A stretch of DNA of 5,417 nucleotides from an uncultured Bacilli bacterium. Its GTDB lineage: Bacteria; Bacillota_I; Bacilli_A; RF39; UBA660. Positions 1 through 5,417 of this stretch are shown here, one piece after another; the stretch's first letter is position 1; the number at the start of each line of letters is the position of its first letter. The stretch is taken from the NCBI GenBank assembly GCA_944363755.1, contig CALVVC010000071.1:1-5417 (forward strand), given 5' to 3'. The translations under genes were made by a program, and so were the position numbers. Under the pieces are notes generated by a model. The model saw only the letters and a program-made list of their open reading frames with translations. It did no database searches and was not told the DNA's origin.

Positions 1-1598
1 ATTCTTAGTAACCCTACTTTAGCATCTGTCATTTTAGCATAACCTGTCATATTTTCATCTGTATATTTGGCTAATTTGTACGAAGTACCATCTCCTACTG
101 TTCCAAGATACCAAGTTGTACTATCTTCTATCATATCTACTTGCCCACTTGGAAAATAATTACCGCTAGTTAAATATTCACCATTAAGAAAACTTCCTAT
201 TGTGTTTGTACTTGAAAAAACTATATTATCTCCAAATGCAGTTAATTCAAATGTTTCAGAATTTTTAAGAGAAATTTCATTTGTTATTTTTGTTAATCCA
301 GTAGTTTCATGGCTTACTATTCTATAAAGATTATTATTACCAGTTCCAAACTTAACATATTCTCCACTATAACGAGTATTAAGTTTTACACCATTTAAAT
401 CTTTATCATTATCACCTTCAAGTCTATAGGGATTATCTAATGCTCCATTACCATCTACAATCTTGACATTAGACTTTAAATTTATGGAAGGACGTACTCC
501 TATAGCATATACTTTATCAAAAGAATTACTATTTCCCAAATTATCTATTTCATTCATACTTATATCACTATATGGTGTTAATATCCACCAATGAAGACCA
601 TTATTTAAATAACCATCACTATTGCTCGTTCCTTTAAAACTCTCTTGATATTCATATAAATTAAGTAACCCTACTGTAGCAGTTACAATAGTACCACTAT
701 CACTAGGTCTTTTTACATTTCCTAAACTAGAAGAATCCGTTGTTGCATTCCATTTAGAATTTGTTACAATAAAATTATCAACATCTCTTAAATTATATAA
801 AAAACCATCTACTGTCATATCATTTAACCATTCTTCCATATAACTTCCTTCAAAAACTGTGTTATCCTTGGAATAAGGAATTGTACTTATATCCCATTGA
901 GTTACTACTTTAGCTGTTTTTTCTTCATTATTAACACTAACTATCCTCCATAGTTTTCCACTATACCAAACATAATTATTTGGATATTGTCCTGTAGTAA
1001 ATGTATCTATTCCATCATTATATATATTATCTTTACTTATATTACTTAATACTACTGTTCCTACTTCTCCTTTATGTGTTATCTCTTCAAATAAATGTCC
1101 TTTTTCTGGTAGACTTAAATCGTTATAATCTAGTCCTACACTTACTCCTAAATTAACTGTTACACTATTTCCTGAATTATTTATTACTCTTATTATATAA
1201 CTATTACTGCTTCCTGTTGTATCTATTTTTTCTAAATTTATTCCTTTCTCATCTGGTAAGGTATTTGTTCCTTCTTCTGCTATATATCCTACTTTAGTAT
1301 TAGTTGGTAAATCCCCTATATAATAAAAATTAAATCTTGCTTTTCTATTATTCGAATTGTTTAAAGTAATAGTAAAGTCTTTTACTGTATTTGCTTCTAC
1401 TGTTAAAGTATTTCCTTCGTTATCATCAACTAATAACTTATAAGTTAAATTACCAGTAACTATACTAATGGCATTACTTCTTTCTTTTGATACTGTAAAC
1501 ATTGCATAAGAAAAGTATCCACCTACTACTAATAGATTTATTAATATCATTACAATTATATATATTTTACTAAAACTAAAACTTAATAATCTTTTCAT
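1..1598 (-). CDS. Large surface/secreted protein with TasA-like N-terminus and tandem DUF6273-like modules (partial, C-terminus missing)
   Basis: An uninterrupted frame of 532 codons runs off the left edge, so the C-terminus is absent. The ATG at 1598 is preceded by GGGAGGAAGT, a strong SD; an in-frame ATG at 1610 would put that SD inside the gene and is rejected. Residues 1-10 are basic and 11-33 form one hydrophobic helix, followed by SYAMFTVSKER and IVTGNLTYKL, a pattern resembling SipW-dependent TasA/camelysin-type exported proteins. Residues about 45-155 look beta-rich and threonine/asparagine-rich. Residues about 208-395 carry a module with WYSGKLWRIVS, GSYMEEWLND, ATVGLLNLYEY, HWWILTP, GVRPSINLK and NPYRLEGD, which I associate with DUF6273. 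A second copy begins near 413 (NLYRIVS at 423, GSFLNGEYL at 468, AKVGLL at 526) and is cut by the window. Likely role: cell-surface or extracellular protein. The family assignment is from remembered motifs, and no catalytic function is claimed. Confidence 0.8.
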   Translation of the reverse strand, partial: MKRLLSFSFSKIYIIVMILINLLVVGGYFSYAMFTVSKERSNAISIVTGNLTYKLLVDDNEGNTLTVEANTVKDFTITLNNSNNRKARFNFYYIGDLPTNTKVGYIAEEGTNTLPDEKGINLEKIDTTGSSNSYIIRVINNSGNSVTVNLGVSVGLDYNDLSLPEKGHLFEEITHKGEVGTVVLSNISKDNIYNDGIDTFTTGQYPNNYVWYSGKLWRIVSVNNEEKTAKVVTQWDISTIPYSKDNTVFEGSYMEEWLNDMTVDGFLYNLRDVDNFIVTNSKWNATTDSSSLGNVKRPSDSGTIVTATVGLLNLYEYQESFKGTSNSDGYLNNGLHWWILTPYSDISMNEIDNLGNSNSFDKVYAIGVRPSINLKSNVKIVDGNGALDNPYRLEGDNDKDLNGVKLNTRYSGEYVKFGTGNNNLYRIVSHETTGLTKITNEISLKNSETFELTAFGDNIVFSSTNTIGSFLNGEYLTSGNYFPSGQVDMIEDSTTWYLGTVGDGTSYKLAKYTDENMTGYAKMTDAKVGLLR

Positions 1599-1620
1599 AC
1601 TTCCTCCCATTTTCTCACAC

Positions 1621-1654
1621 AAAAAAGAACAGAATAGACACTTATCCTGTTCTT
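1621..1654 (-). terminator. Intrinsic terminator of the ireB-to-membrane-protein operon
   Basis: Read on the minus strand, AAGAACAGGATA (1654-1643) pairs with TATTCTGTTCTT (1636-1625) over 12 bp, including one G-T wobble, around a 6-base loop (AGTGTC). A run of T follows, so six consecutive T lie at 1626-1621. It sits 109 bases past the stop of the two-helix membrane protein and only 22 bases before the ATG at 1598. It therefore ends the upstream operon, or acts as a leader attenuator for the surface-protein gene if that gene's promoter lies further upstream. Confidence 0.87.
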
Positions 1655-1762
1655 CTTACACTATGAAAGAAAGTGATTTTATTACTTAGATTAGGGTTAA
1701 ATGACTCCCTCCCCCAGGTAATATATTGCAAACATGTTCTTCCCATATTTTTTACCTTCTTT
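1655..1762 (-). other. Intergenic leader with orphan SD-like G-rich tract
   Basis: This stretch lies between the stop of the two-helix protein gene and the terminator. On the minus strand it contains TGGGGGAGGGAG (about 1715-1704), which is unusually G-rich for this DNA and looks like an SD, but no start codon follows at a normal distance (the next bases read TCATTTAACCC). A TAAAAT at 1681-1676 could be a -10 box for the gene at 1598, but no convincing -35 lies 16-18 bases upstream. A 34-codon frame (ATG at 1746, stop at 1644-1642) spans it and runs into the terminator stem. It has only a weak SD (GAAGG) and I do not call it a gene. Confidence 0.35.
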
Positions 1763-2116
1763 CTATCTATTTATTTCTTCTACTGGTAATATTATACCAA
1801 GTTCTCCTTTTGTTTCTCTTGCAGCTTCCCAACATTTTCCTACATTAAAGCCTCCATCTGATAACCATGCCATTATTAAATTAACAATAGTAGGTAAGAA
1901 AAATATAATAATCGTTGCTACTACTTGAGATATTATTTTTCTAATAAAATGTTTTTGATCTGGATCTGTTATTACTTTAAAAATAGTCCAAATTAAACTA
2001 AATATTAAAATAATAGGTACTGCAATACAAATAATAGTAAAAGCAGTTTGAGTAAGTGATAAAACGTAAGCTAGAGAATAATCACCACAAGCATCTACAG
2101 CCGTTAAAATAAACAT
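1763..2116 (-). CDS. Small two-helix membrane protein of unknown function
   Basis: I do not recognise a named family. The 117-residue product has two strongly hydrophobic segments, about residues 18-48 and 61-86, joined by a short charged loop (KVITDPDQKHFIRK). The positive charge of that loop suggests it is cytoplasmic, which puts both ends outside. Cys10 and Cys95 would then lie on the same outer face and could form a disulfide. The two-helix hairpin layout resembles VirB2/TrbC-type pilins or small holin-like proteins, but no specific motif supports either. The start is secure: ATG at 2116 is preceded by GGGGAGGTG, which lies inside the last codons of trmR, and only two bases separate that stop from this ATG. 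It is the last gene of the operon before the terminator at 1654-1621. Residues 87-117 form a soluble tail with no visible motif. Confidence 0.8.
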   Translation of the reverse strand: MFILTAVDACGDYSLAYVLSLTQTAFTIICIAVPIILIFSLIWTIFKVITDPDQKHFIRKIISQVVATIIIFFLPTIVNLIMAWLSDGGFNVGKCWEAARETKGELGIILPVEEINR

Positions 2117-2118
2117 TT

Positions 2119-2730
2119 TTAAACACCTCCCCTAGTCTTTTTTTCTGATACAGCAATACCATCACCAATATCATAAATTGTTGTATTATAGTCTTCATTA
2201 TTCTTTAAAAAAGTAATATAATCTTTTATCTTTTTTACTATTCCTCTTACATTTCTACTTTTAATTTCCTTTTCATTTTTATTAACTAATCCATGAAAAT
2301 ACATATTATCAGTAATTATATAACCACCCTCATTAAGATTTCTTTCAAATAATTCAAAAAACTTTATATTTTGTGCTTTAGCAGCATCTATAAAAATTAA
2401 ATCATATTTATCATTTATTTTTGTATTTAGTGCATCATTAAATATTAATGTTATACGATCTTCCAAATTAAGTCTCTTAATATTTTTTACTGCTTCTAAA
2501 TATCTTTGTTCATCTCGCTCTATAGTTGTAACTTTTATATTAGGTCCACATAAAGTCATCATAATAGATGAATAACCTATAGCAGTCCCTATCTCCAAAA
2601 TATTTTTAATTTGATATTTAATAATAAATGTAGTTAAAAAATCTATTCCTTCTTGATTCATAATAGGTATTTTATTTTCTATAGCATATTCTTTTATTTC
2701 TTTAATAATTGCATAATTACTCTTTACCAT
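2119..2730 (-). CDS. trmR: tRNA 5-hydroxyuridine methyltransferase (class I SAM-dependent O-methyltransferase)
   Basis: Family function: transfer of a methyl group from S-adenosylmethionine to 5-hydroxyuridine at tRNA wobble position 34, giving 5-methoxyuridine, in the cytoplasm. The 203-residue product has the SAM-binding motif NILEIGTAIGYSS (residues 43-55), the acidic ribose-binding end of strand 2 in TTIERD (Glu71), FIDAAKAQ with Asp115, and ITDN with Asp141-Asn142. The last three residues match the spacing of the metal-binding Asp, Asp, Asn of the TrmR/YrrM and COMT-like family. GDGIAVSEK near the C-terminus is also typical. The ATG at 2730 is chosen over the TTG at 2736 because GGTGAT sits at a workable distance only from the ATG. 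It overlaps the end of mltG by 7 bases, and its position after mltG matches B. subtilis yrrL-yrrM, which supports trmR over other O-methyltransferases. Confidence 0.9.
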   Translation of the reverse strand: MVKSNYAIIKEIKEYAIENKIPIMNQEGIDFLTTFIIKYQIKNILEIGTAIGYSSIMMTLCGPNIKVTTIERDEQRYLEAVKNIKRLNLEDRITLIFNDALNTKINDKYDLIFIDAAKAQNIKFFELFERNLNEGGYIITDNMYFHGLVNKNEKEIKSRNVRGIVKKIKDYITFLKNNEDYNTTIYDIGDGIAVSEKKTRGGV

Positions 2731-3785
2731 ATCCAATCACCATTTTCTTTTAATTCCTGTACTTTTTCTTCATGTTCAATAGCACTAGTAGTAAAATAAA
2801 CATTCCTATTTTTATCTGCAACAAAATAAAGATAATTACTATCAGTTGGATTAAGTGCTGCTTCAATACTATCTATAGATGGATTACAAATTGGACCAAC
2901 TGGAAGTCTTCCAGCCATTTCACTACTTCTAGTATTATAAGGATTATAAGTATTAAACATCTCACTAGTAAGATCAGAATCCATCTTTTCATTAAATGCA
3001 TAATAAGTCGTTACATCACTACCAAGATTCATCCCTTTATCTAATCTATTATTAAATACACTTATAATATTTCTTCTATCTTCACTTTTAACCCCTTCTA
3101 ATTCAGCTATACTTGCTAACGTAATTATATTATGAATATTATTTTTTTCTAATTCTTCTTTATATTGTGCTAACTTCTTTTCTTCTTCATTTAAAAGTGT
3201 TCTAATAATATCTTCACTAGTTAACTTATCTTTACTAAATTCATATGTATCTGGAAATAAATATCCCTCTAAAGGATTATAAATTTCTTCGTTTAAAATA
3301 TCTTCTGTTAAAAACCAATACTCATTTATTAAAGTACTAAGTAAATTAACATCTTTTGTAGTATTAATAAAATCTTCAAAAGAAATATTAGTATTCTCAT
3401 CTATTAATTTTGCATAATCATTAATAGTTTGTCCTTCTCTAAAAGTTAATCTAATACTACCTTCACTATTATTACCCTTAACTAACATATCAACAATCTC
3501 ATCAAGACTCATACTTTTAGTTAAAAGATAAGTTGATGCTTTAAGACTCCCAACACTATTTAATTTTAAATAAACTTTAAAGAAAAATTCATCCTTAATT
3601 AAGTCCTTATCATAAAGAGTTTTTGCAATATTTGAAGTAGACATACCATCAGGTATGACTACTTCAATATTAGCCTTACTACTACTATCAACAGGACTAA
3701 TATTATATTGATAATATATAAATGTTGCAATTAATACAATACCTATAAAACCAAGTATCAAAGCTAATATACGTGTTTTCTTCAT
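2724..3785 (-). CDS. mltG: Endolytic murein transglycosylase MltG
   Basis: MltG cleaves nascent peptidoglycan glycan strands inside the chain and is thought to terminate their polymerisation, at the outer face of the cytoplasmic membrane. The 353-residue protein has a basic start and one transmembrane helix (about residues 5-25), which anchors it with the rest outside. Residues about 39-90 form the LysM-like region (IEVVIPDGMSTSNIAKTLYD). The YceG/MltG catalytic domain follows, with PLEGYLFPDTY (171-181), LASIAELEG (223-231; Glu228 aligns with the family's catalytic glutamate), VFNNRLDKGMNLGSD (243-257), NPYNTR (281-286), LPVGPICNPS (294-303) and YLYFV (318-322). All expected signatures are present and the length is normal. 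ATG at 3785 follows AAGGGGAC by about eight bases. It lies between the DUF1292 gene and trmR, as yrrL does in B. subtilis. Confidence 0.96.
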   Translation of the reverse strand: MKKTRILALILGFIGIVLIATFIYYQYNISPVDSSSKANIEVVIPDGMSTSNIAKTLYDKDLIKDEFFFKVYLKLNSVGSLKASTYLLTKSMSLDEIVDMLVKGNNSEGSIRLTFREGQTINDYAKLIDENTNISFEDFINTTKDVNLLSTLINEYWFLTEDILNEEIYNPLEGYLFPDTYEFSKDKLTSEDIIRTLLNEEEKKLAQYKEELEKNNIHNIITLASIAELEGVKSEDRRNIISVFNNRLDKGMNLGSDVTTYYAFNEKMDSDLTSEMFNTYNPYNTRSSEMAGRLPVGPICNPSIDSIEAALNPTDSNYLYFVADKNRNVYFTTSAIEHEEKVQELKENGDWIW

Positions 3786-3806
3786 ACTGCCAGTCCCCTT
3801 AATTTA

Positions 3807-4112
3807 TTATGCTACTTCACTACCTTCTTCACTATTTCCACTTTGAGCTTTAACTTCTTCTTGAATTGTTTCAAGTATTTTCTCAATTACTTGCCATTCT
3901 TTATCAGTCTCAATAGGATCTAATTTAGTAGAATCAGTTCCTGGATAGTAAACACTAGCATATACTTGAACATTACCAGCATCGTCAATACTATTATCTG
4001 TATAAACTATATAACTTTTCTTAGTTTCTTCATTATCAAATGTAAATAAAACATCATATACTGTTTCTTTACCATATTCATCTTTTAATTTAAATTGATT
4101 TTTTCCATCCAT
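3807..4112 (-). CDS. yrzB: DUF1292 family protein (YrzB-like)
   Basis: This is a small soluble acidic protein of 101 residues with no signal peptide or membrane helix. FTFDNEETKKSYIVYTDN, the alternating strand pattern through VQVYASVYYPG, and the closing helix EWQVIEKILETIQEEV match the DUF1292/YrzB family, whose biochemical role is not established. The last 13 residues (about 89-101) are a low-complexity Ser/Glu/Gly tail. ATG at 4112 follows AAAAGGAGA, which lies in the last codons of ruvX; one base separates the ruvX stop from this start, so translation is probably coupled. The position between ruvX and mltG is the conserved yrrK-yrzB-yrrL arrangement, the best support for the name. Confidence 0.88.
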   Translation of the reverse strand: MDGKNQFKLKDEYGKETVYDVLFTFDNEETKKSYIVYTDNSIDDAGNVQVYASVYYPGTDSTKLDPIETDKEWQVIEKILETIQEEVKAQSGNSEEGSEVA

Positions 4113-4113
4113 A

Positions 4114-4530
4114 TTAATTTCTCCTTTTATCTAAAAATGATTGTAATATAATTGTAGCAGCTACTTTATCTATAACTTTTTTTCTCTTTTTACGACTAGT
4201 ATCTCCTTTTATTAAAAATGATTCTGCTACTTTAGTAGTAAGACGCTCATCTTCTAAATAAATAGGCAAACCAAGATTAGTCTCTAAAAAGTCTTTATAT
4301 TTTAAAGTAGATAAAGCTCTTTCTCCTAAAGTATTATTCATATTTTTAGGTAATCCTAAAACAAGCGCTTCAATATTTAAAGACTCTATAATTTTCTTTA
4401 AATCATCTAAGCAGTCTTCTGGATTATTATCATGATGTAATACTTTATAAGATGTTGCTATTAAACCAGTTTTATCACTAATAGCAAGACCAATAGTTTT
4501 AGTACCTAAATCTAAACCTAAATATCTCAT
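4114..4530 (-). CDS. ruvX: RuvX/YqgF family putative Holliday junction resolvase / pre-16S rRNA nuclease
   Basis: RuvX/YqgF proteins have an RNase H-like fold and are linked to maturation of the 16S rRNA 5' end and, in some species, Holliday junction resolution. The 138-residue length is normal. Key features: MRYLGLDLGTKTIGLAISD at the N-terminus with metal-binding Asp7, VLGLPKNMN (57-65) followed by LGE, YLEDERLTT (91-99) with the conserved acidic residues, and VIDKVAATIIL (119-129) with Asp121. The catalytic acidic residues therefore appear intact. The ATG at 4530 overlaps the ireB stop by one base (TAATG), a classic termination-reinitiation junction. Which substrate the protein acts on in this organism cannot be told from sequence. 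Confidence 0.95.
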   Translation of the reverse strand: MRYLGLDLGTKTIGLAISDKTGLIATSYKVLHHDNNPEDCLDDLKKIIESLNIEALVLGLPKNMNNTLGERALSTLKYKDFLETNLGLPIYLEDERLTTKVAESFLIKGDTSRKKRKKVIDKVAATIILQSFLDKRRN

Positions 4531-4775
4531 TATTTATTTAACATACTAGTTAATAAAACTTCAACTATTTTACTTCTATCTATAGTTTTAATTTTACTTC
4601 TAGCATCTTGATAACTTGAAATATAACCTAAATCCCCGCTTATCAAGTAACCTACTATTTGGTTAGTTGGATTATATCCCCTTTCTTTTAAGGAATTATA
4701 TACTTCAAGTAATACTTTATGAACTTTCGCTTGATCATTACTAACTAGTTTAAATAATCTTGTCTTATCATTCAT
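4530..4775 (-). CDS. ireB: IreB family regulatory phosphoprotein (YrzL/DUF965)
   Basis: IreB-family proteins are small cytoplasmic regulators. In Enterococcus faecalis IreB is a substrate of the PASTA-domain kinase IreK and influences cephalosporin and cell-wall stress resistance. The 81-residue product carries the family signatures: KVLLEVYNSLKERGYNPTNQIVGYLISGDLGYISSYQDAR (about 20-59), then helical ARSKIKTIDRSKIVEVLL. A threonine near the N-terminus (Thr5) is the only early candidate corresponding to the phosphorylated threonines known in E. faecalis; whether it is used is inference. ATG at 4775 has a near-perfect SD, GAGGTGAT, a few bases upstream. It is the first gene of the operon, 30 bases downstream of a promoter at 4833-4805, and overlaps ruvX by one base. 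Confidence 0.93.
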   Translation of the reverse strand: MNDKTRLFKLVSNDQAKVHKVLLEVYNSLKERGYNPTNQIVGYLISGDLGYISSYQDARSKIKTIDRSKIVEVLLTSMLNK

Positions 4776-4804
4776 ATTATCACCTCACTACAATTACTAA
4801 AAAT

Positions 4805-4833
4805 AGTTTAGCATTTTTTTAAAGTAAGTTCAA
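4805..4833 (-). promoter_or_regulatory. Extended -10 promoter of the ireB-ruvX-yrzB-mltG-trmR operon
   Basis: On the minus strand a -35 TTGAAC (4833-4828, four of six consensus bases) is followed by a 17-base spacer and a -10 TAAACT (4810-4805, four of six) with TG at the extended -10 position (TGC just before it). Transcription would start near 4798, leaving a leader of just over 20 bases that contains the GAGGTGAT SD of ireB. No other candidate in this gap has correct spacing. This places the operon start after the decayed cassette rather than within it. Confidence 0.65.
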
Positions 4834-4850
4834 GTAAAAGAAATTTTAAA

Positions 4851-4904
4851 TCACACTTCATTATAAGCTTTATTAGTTCTAAGACAATTAGTAAAATCTA
4901 TCAT
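4851..4904 (-). pseudogene. 5' remnant of a HipA-like kinase gene
   Basis: Only 17 codons remain: MIDFTNCLRTNKAYNEV and then TGA. From memory, MIDFTNC followed shortly by a KAYG/KAYN-like segment opens a family of HipA-like kinases common in clostridial and related genomes, where it continues with a Gly-rich loop and a YMLKFP-type motif. None of that downstream part is present in any frame before the ireB promoter. ATG at 4904 sits two bases after the reconstructed stop of the preceding small gene, with AGGG about eight bases upstream, as expected for a coupled second gene. The match is short, so the family call is tentative; the fact that the frame ends at once is certain. Confidence 0.4.
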
Positions 4905-4906
4905 TT

Positions 4907-5145
4907 TTATAACCCTAAATATTTACTTCTTAAATAAGTAGCTTGTTCACTAGATATCATATCTTCTACTAAAGCTCTATTATATCACTTTGTAACTCAC
5001 AAAAGTTAGAATCAAAGTCATTAGGCATATTGCCTTTTTCTATCTCTTTTAAAGTATCTTTCATCTTTTCTAAAGAATATCTTAGTGGTACTGGTAAATC
5101 CAATTCTAAGTAAGTTTTATCTATTGGTTTACCTGTTTCTTTCAT
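4907..5145 (-). pseudogene. Small conserved-looking gene disrupted by a one-base frameshift
   Basis: ATG at 5145 has a good SD (GAAGGTG at 5157-5151) and reads MKETGKPIDKTYLELDLPVP and on to CELQSD, 54 residues; the frame then ends at a TAG at 4971-4969. Shifting by one base near 4982 restores INRALVEDMISSEQATYLRS-KYLGL with a TAA at 4909-4907, giving a continuous 79-residue protein of plausible composition. I therefore read it as one gene with a single-base deletion, through decay or a sequence error. The helical, charged, cysteine-containing product has no motif I can name. It sits two bases before the truncated HipA-like start, so the two probably formed a bicistronic cassette. The longer start at 5178 is rejected because it lies in the preceding terminator. 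Confidence 0.55.
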
Positions 5146-5168
5146 TTTAACACCTTCTTTATAAATAA

Positions 5169-5177
5169 AGTATAACA
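5169..5177 (-). promoter_or_regulatory. Extended -10 promoter element of the decayed cassette
   Basis: TGTTATACT on the minus strand gives an extended -10 (TGn) followed directly by TATACT, five of six consensus bases. No good -35 is present; the bases 17 upstream (TGGATT) lie in the terminator hairpin of the ABC gene. Transcription would start near 5162, about 17 bases ahead of the small gene's ATG at 5145. The call rests on a short motif in AT-rich DNA. Confidence 0.4.
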
Positions 5178-5203
5178 AAAATAGATGGAAAAATCCATCT
5201 ATT
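5177..5203 (-). terminator. Intrinsic terminator of the ABC exporter gene
   Basis: On the minus strand AATAGATGGA (5203-5194) pairs perfectly with TCCATCTATT (5189-5180) around a TTTT loop. A T-rich tail follows (TTTTTG from 5181 down, then TTATA). The stop codon of the ABC gene lies inside the rising arm. The 10-bp perfect stem plus U-tract makes this a confident terminator that insulates the exporter from the genes below. Confidence 0.88.
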
Positions 5204-5417
5204 CTCTTACACTTTCAAACTGTGAATTATATAGTTCTGCATAAAAACCATTTTTCTTAATTAATTCATCATGTGTTCCTTGTTCTACTATATCTCCATC
5301 TTTCATAACAAGAATTAAATTAGCATTTTTAATGGTAGATAATCTATGAGCGATAACAAAACTTGTTCTACCTTCCATTAAATTATCCATCGCCTCTTGA
5401 ATTAATTGTTCCATTCT
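5199..5417 (-). CDS. ABC multidrug-type exporter, C-terminal end of ATPase domain (partial, N-terminus outside window)
   Basis: The window holds the last 72 codons; the frame is open through base 5417, so the Met near the right edge is internal. [18 protein letters not shown] contains the H-loop (switch histidine in AHRLST). It is followed by [20 protein letters not shown] and [12 protein letters not shown], the standard tail of nucleotide-binding domains in half-size exporters of the MdlB/BmrA/LmrA type with a fused membrane domain. Walker A, Walker B and the signature motif lie beyond the edge. These proteins work as dimers in the cytoplasmic membrane and export drugs or lipids; the substrate cannot be inferred here. 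The stop TAG lies inside the terminator hairpin. Confidence 0.92.
   Translation of the reverse strand, partial: RMEQLIQEAMDNLMEGRTSFVIAHRLSTIKNANLILVMKDGDIVEQGTHDELIKKNGFYAELYNSQFESVRE

Noticed and set aside
1599..1610. ATG four codons upstream for the surface-protein gene
   Set aside because: The strong GGGAGGA SD would then be inside the coding region and correctly spaced only for the ATG at 1598.
1655..1762. Riboswitch in the leader of the surface-protein gene
   Set aside because: I could not fold a stable multi-helix structure or see conserved motifs of known classes; only short 4-bp pairings appear apart from the terminator.
1734..1928. 64-codon frame on the plus strand
   Set aside because: It lies opposite the two-helix membrane protein, has no SD and no plausible protein character.
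2731..2736. TTG start for trmR two codons upstream
   Set aside because: The SD-like GGTGA would directly abut the TTG; the ATG at 2730 has proper spacing.
2772..3044. 90-codon frame on the plus strand
   Set aside because: It is antisense to the conserved catalytic domain of mltG; its Ile/Thr/Ser-rich composition is typical of a shadow frame.
4969..4990. Programmed -1 frameshift in the small gene
   Set aside because: There is no slippery heptamer and no evident downstream hairpin, and the next gene is truncated, which favours decay.
5146..5178. Longer start (MLYFIYKEG...) for the small gene
   Set aside because: That ATG lies next to the terminator U-tract and upstream of the likely transcription start, while the ATG at 5145 has a good SD.

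Overview
The window is strongly AT-rich bacterial DNA, with A/T-ending codons, purine-rich Shine-Dalgarno (SD) sites and standard TGA stops. The sequence suggests a low-GC Firmicutes (Bacillota) relative, probably an uncultured host-associated lineage; I cannot name the species. Every supported gene is on the minus strand, so transcription runs from position 5417 down to 1.

In transcription order: (1) 5417-5199 is the C-terminal end of an ABC multidrug-type exporter, cut by the window edge and closed by a clear intrinsic terminator. (2) 5175-4851 looks like a decayed two-gene cassette. It holds a small gene with its own promoter-like site but a one-base frameshift, followed two bases later by only the first 17 codons of what resembles a HipA-like kinase. 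(3) An extended -10 promoter at about 4833-4805 starts a tight operon: ireB (yrzL), ruvX (yrrK), a DUF1292 gene (yrzB), mltG (yrrL), trmR (yrrM) and a two-helix membrane protein of unknown function. The first five follow the Bacillus subtilis order yrzL-yrrK-yrzB-yrrL-yrrM, so the assignments rest on both sequence and synteny. The genes touch or overlap by a few bases, and several SD sites lie inside the end of the preceding gene. (4) A strong terminator at 1654-1621 closes this operon. (5) From 1598 a large surface-type protein starts and runs off the left edge. It has a SipW/TasA-like N-terminus followed by tandem modules resembling DUF6273.

Functionally the central operon combines housekeeping jobs: cell-wall stress signalling (IreB), a Holliday-junction-resolvase-like/rRNA-processing nuclease (RuvX), termination of peptidoglycan glycan strands (MltG) and tRNA wobble-uridine methylation (TrmR). 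Its last gene, the two-helix protein, is not part of the classical cluster.

The least conventional parts are the decayed cassette, the unassigned membrane protein, the short leader with a terminator just ahead of the surface-protein gene, and the repeat architecture of that protein. I see no CRISPR array, tRNA, rRNA, intact mobile element or recognisable riboswitch.
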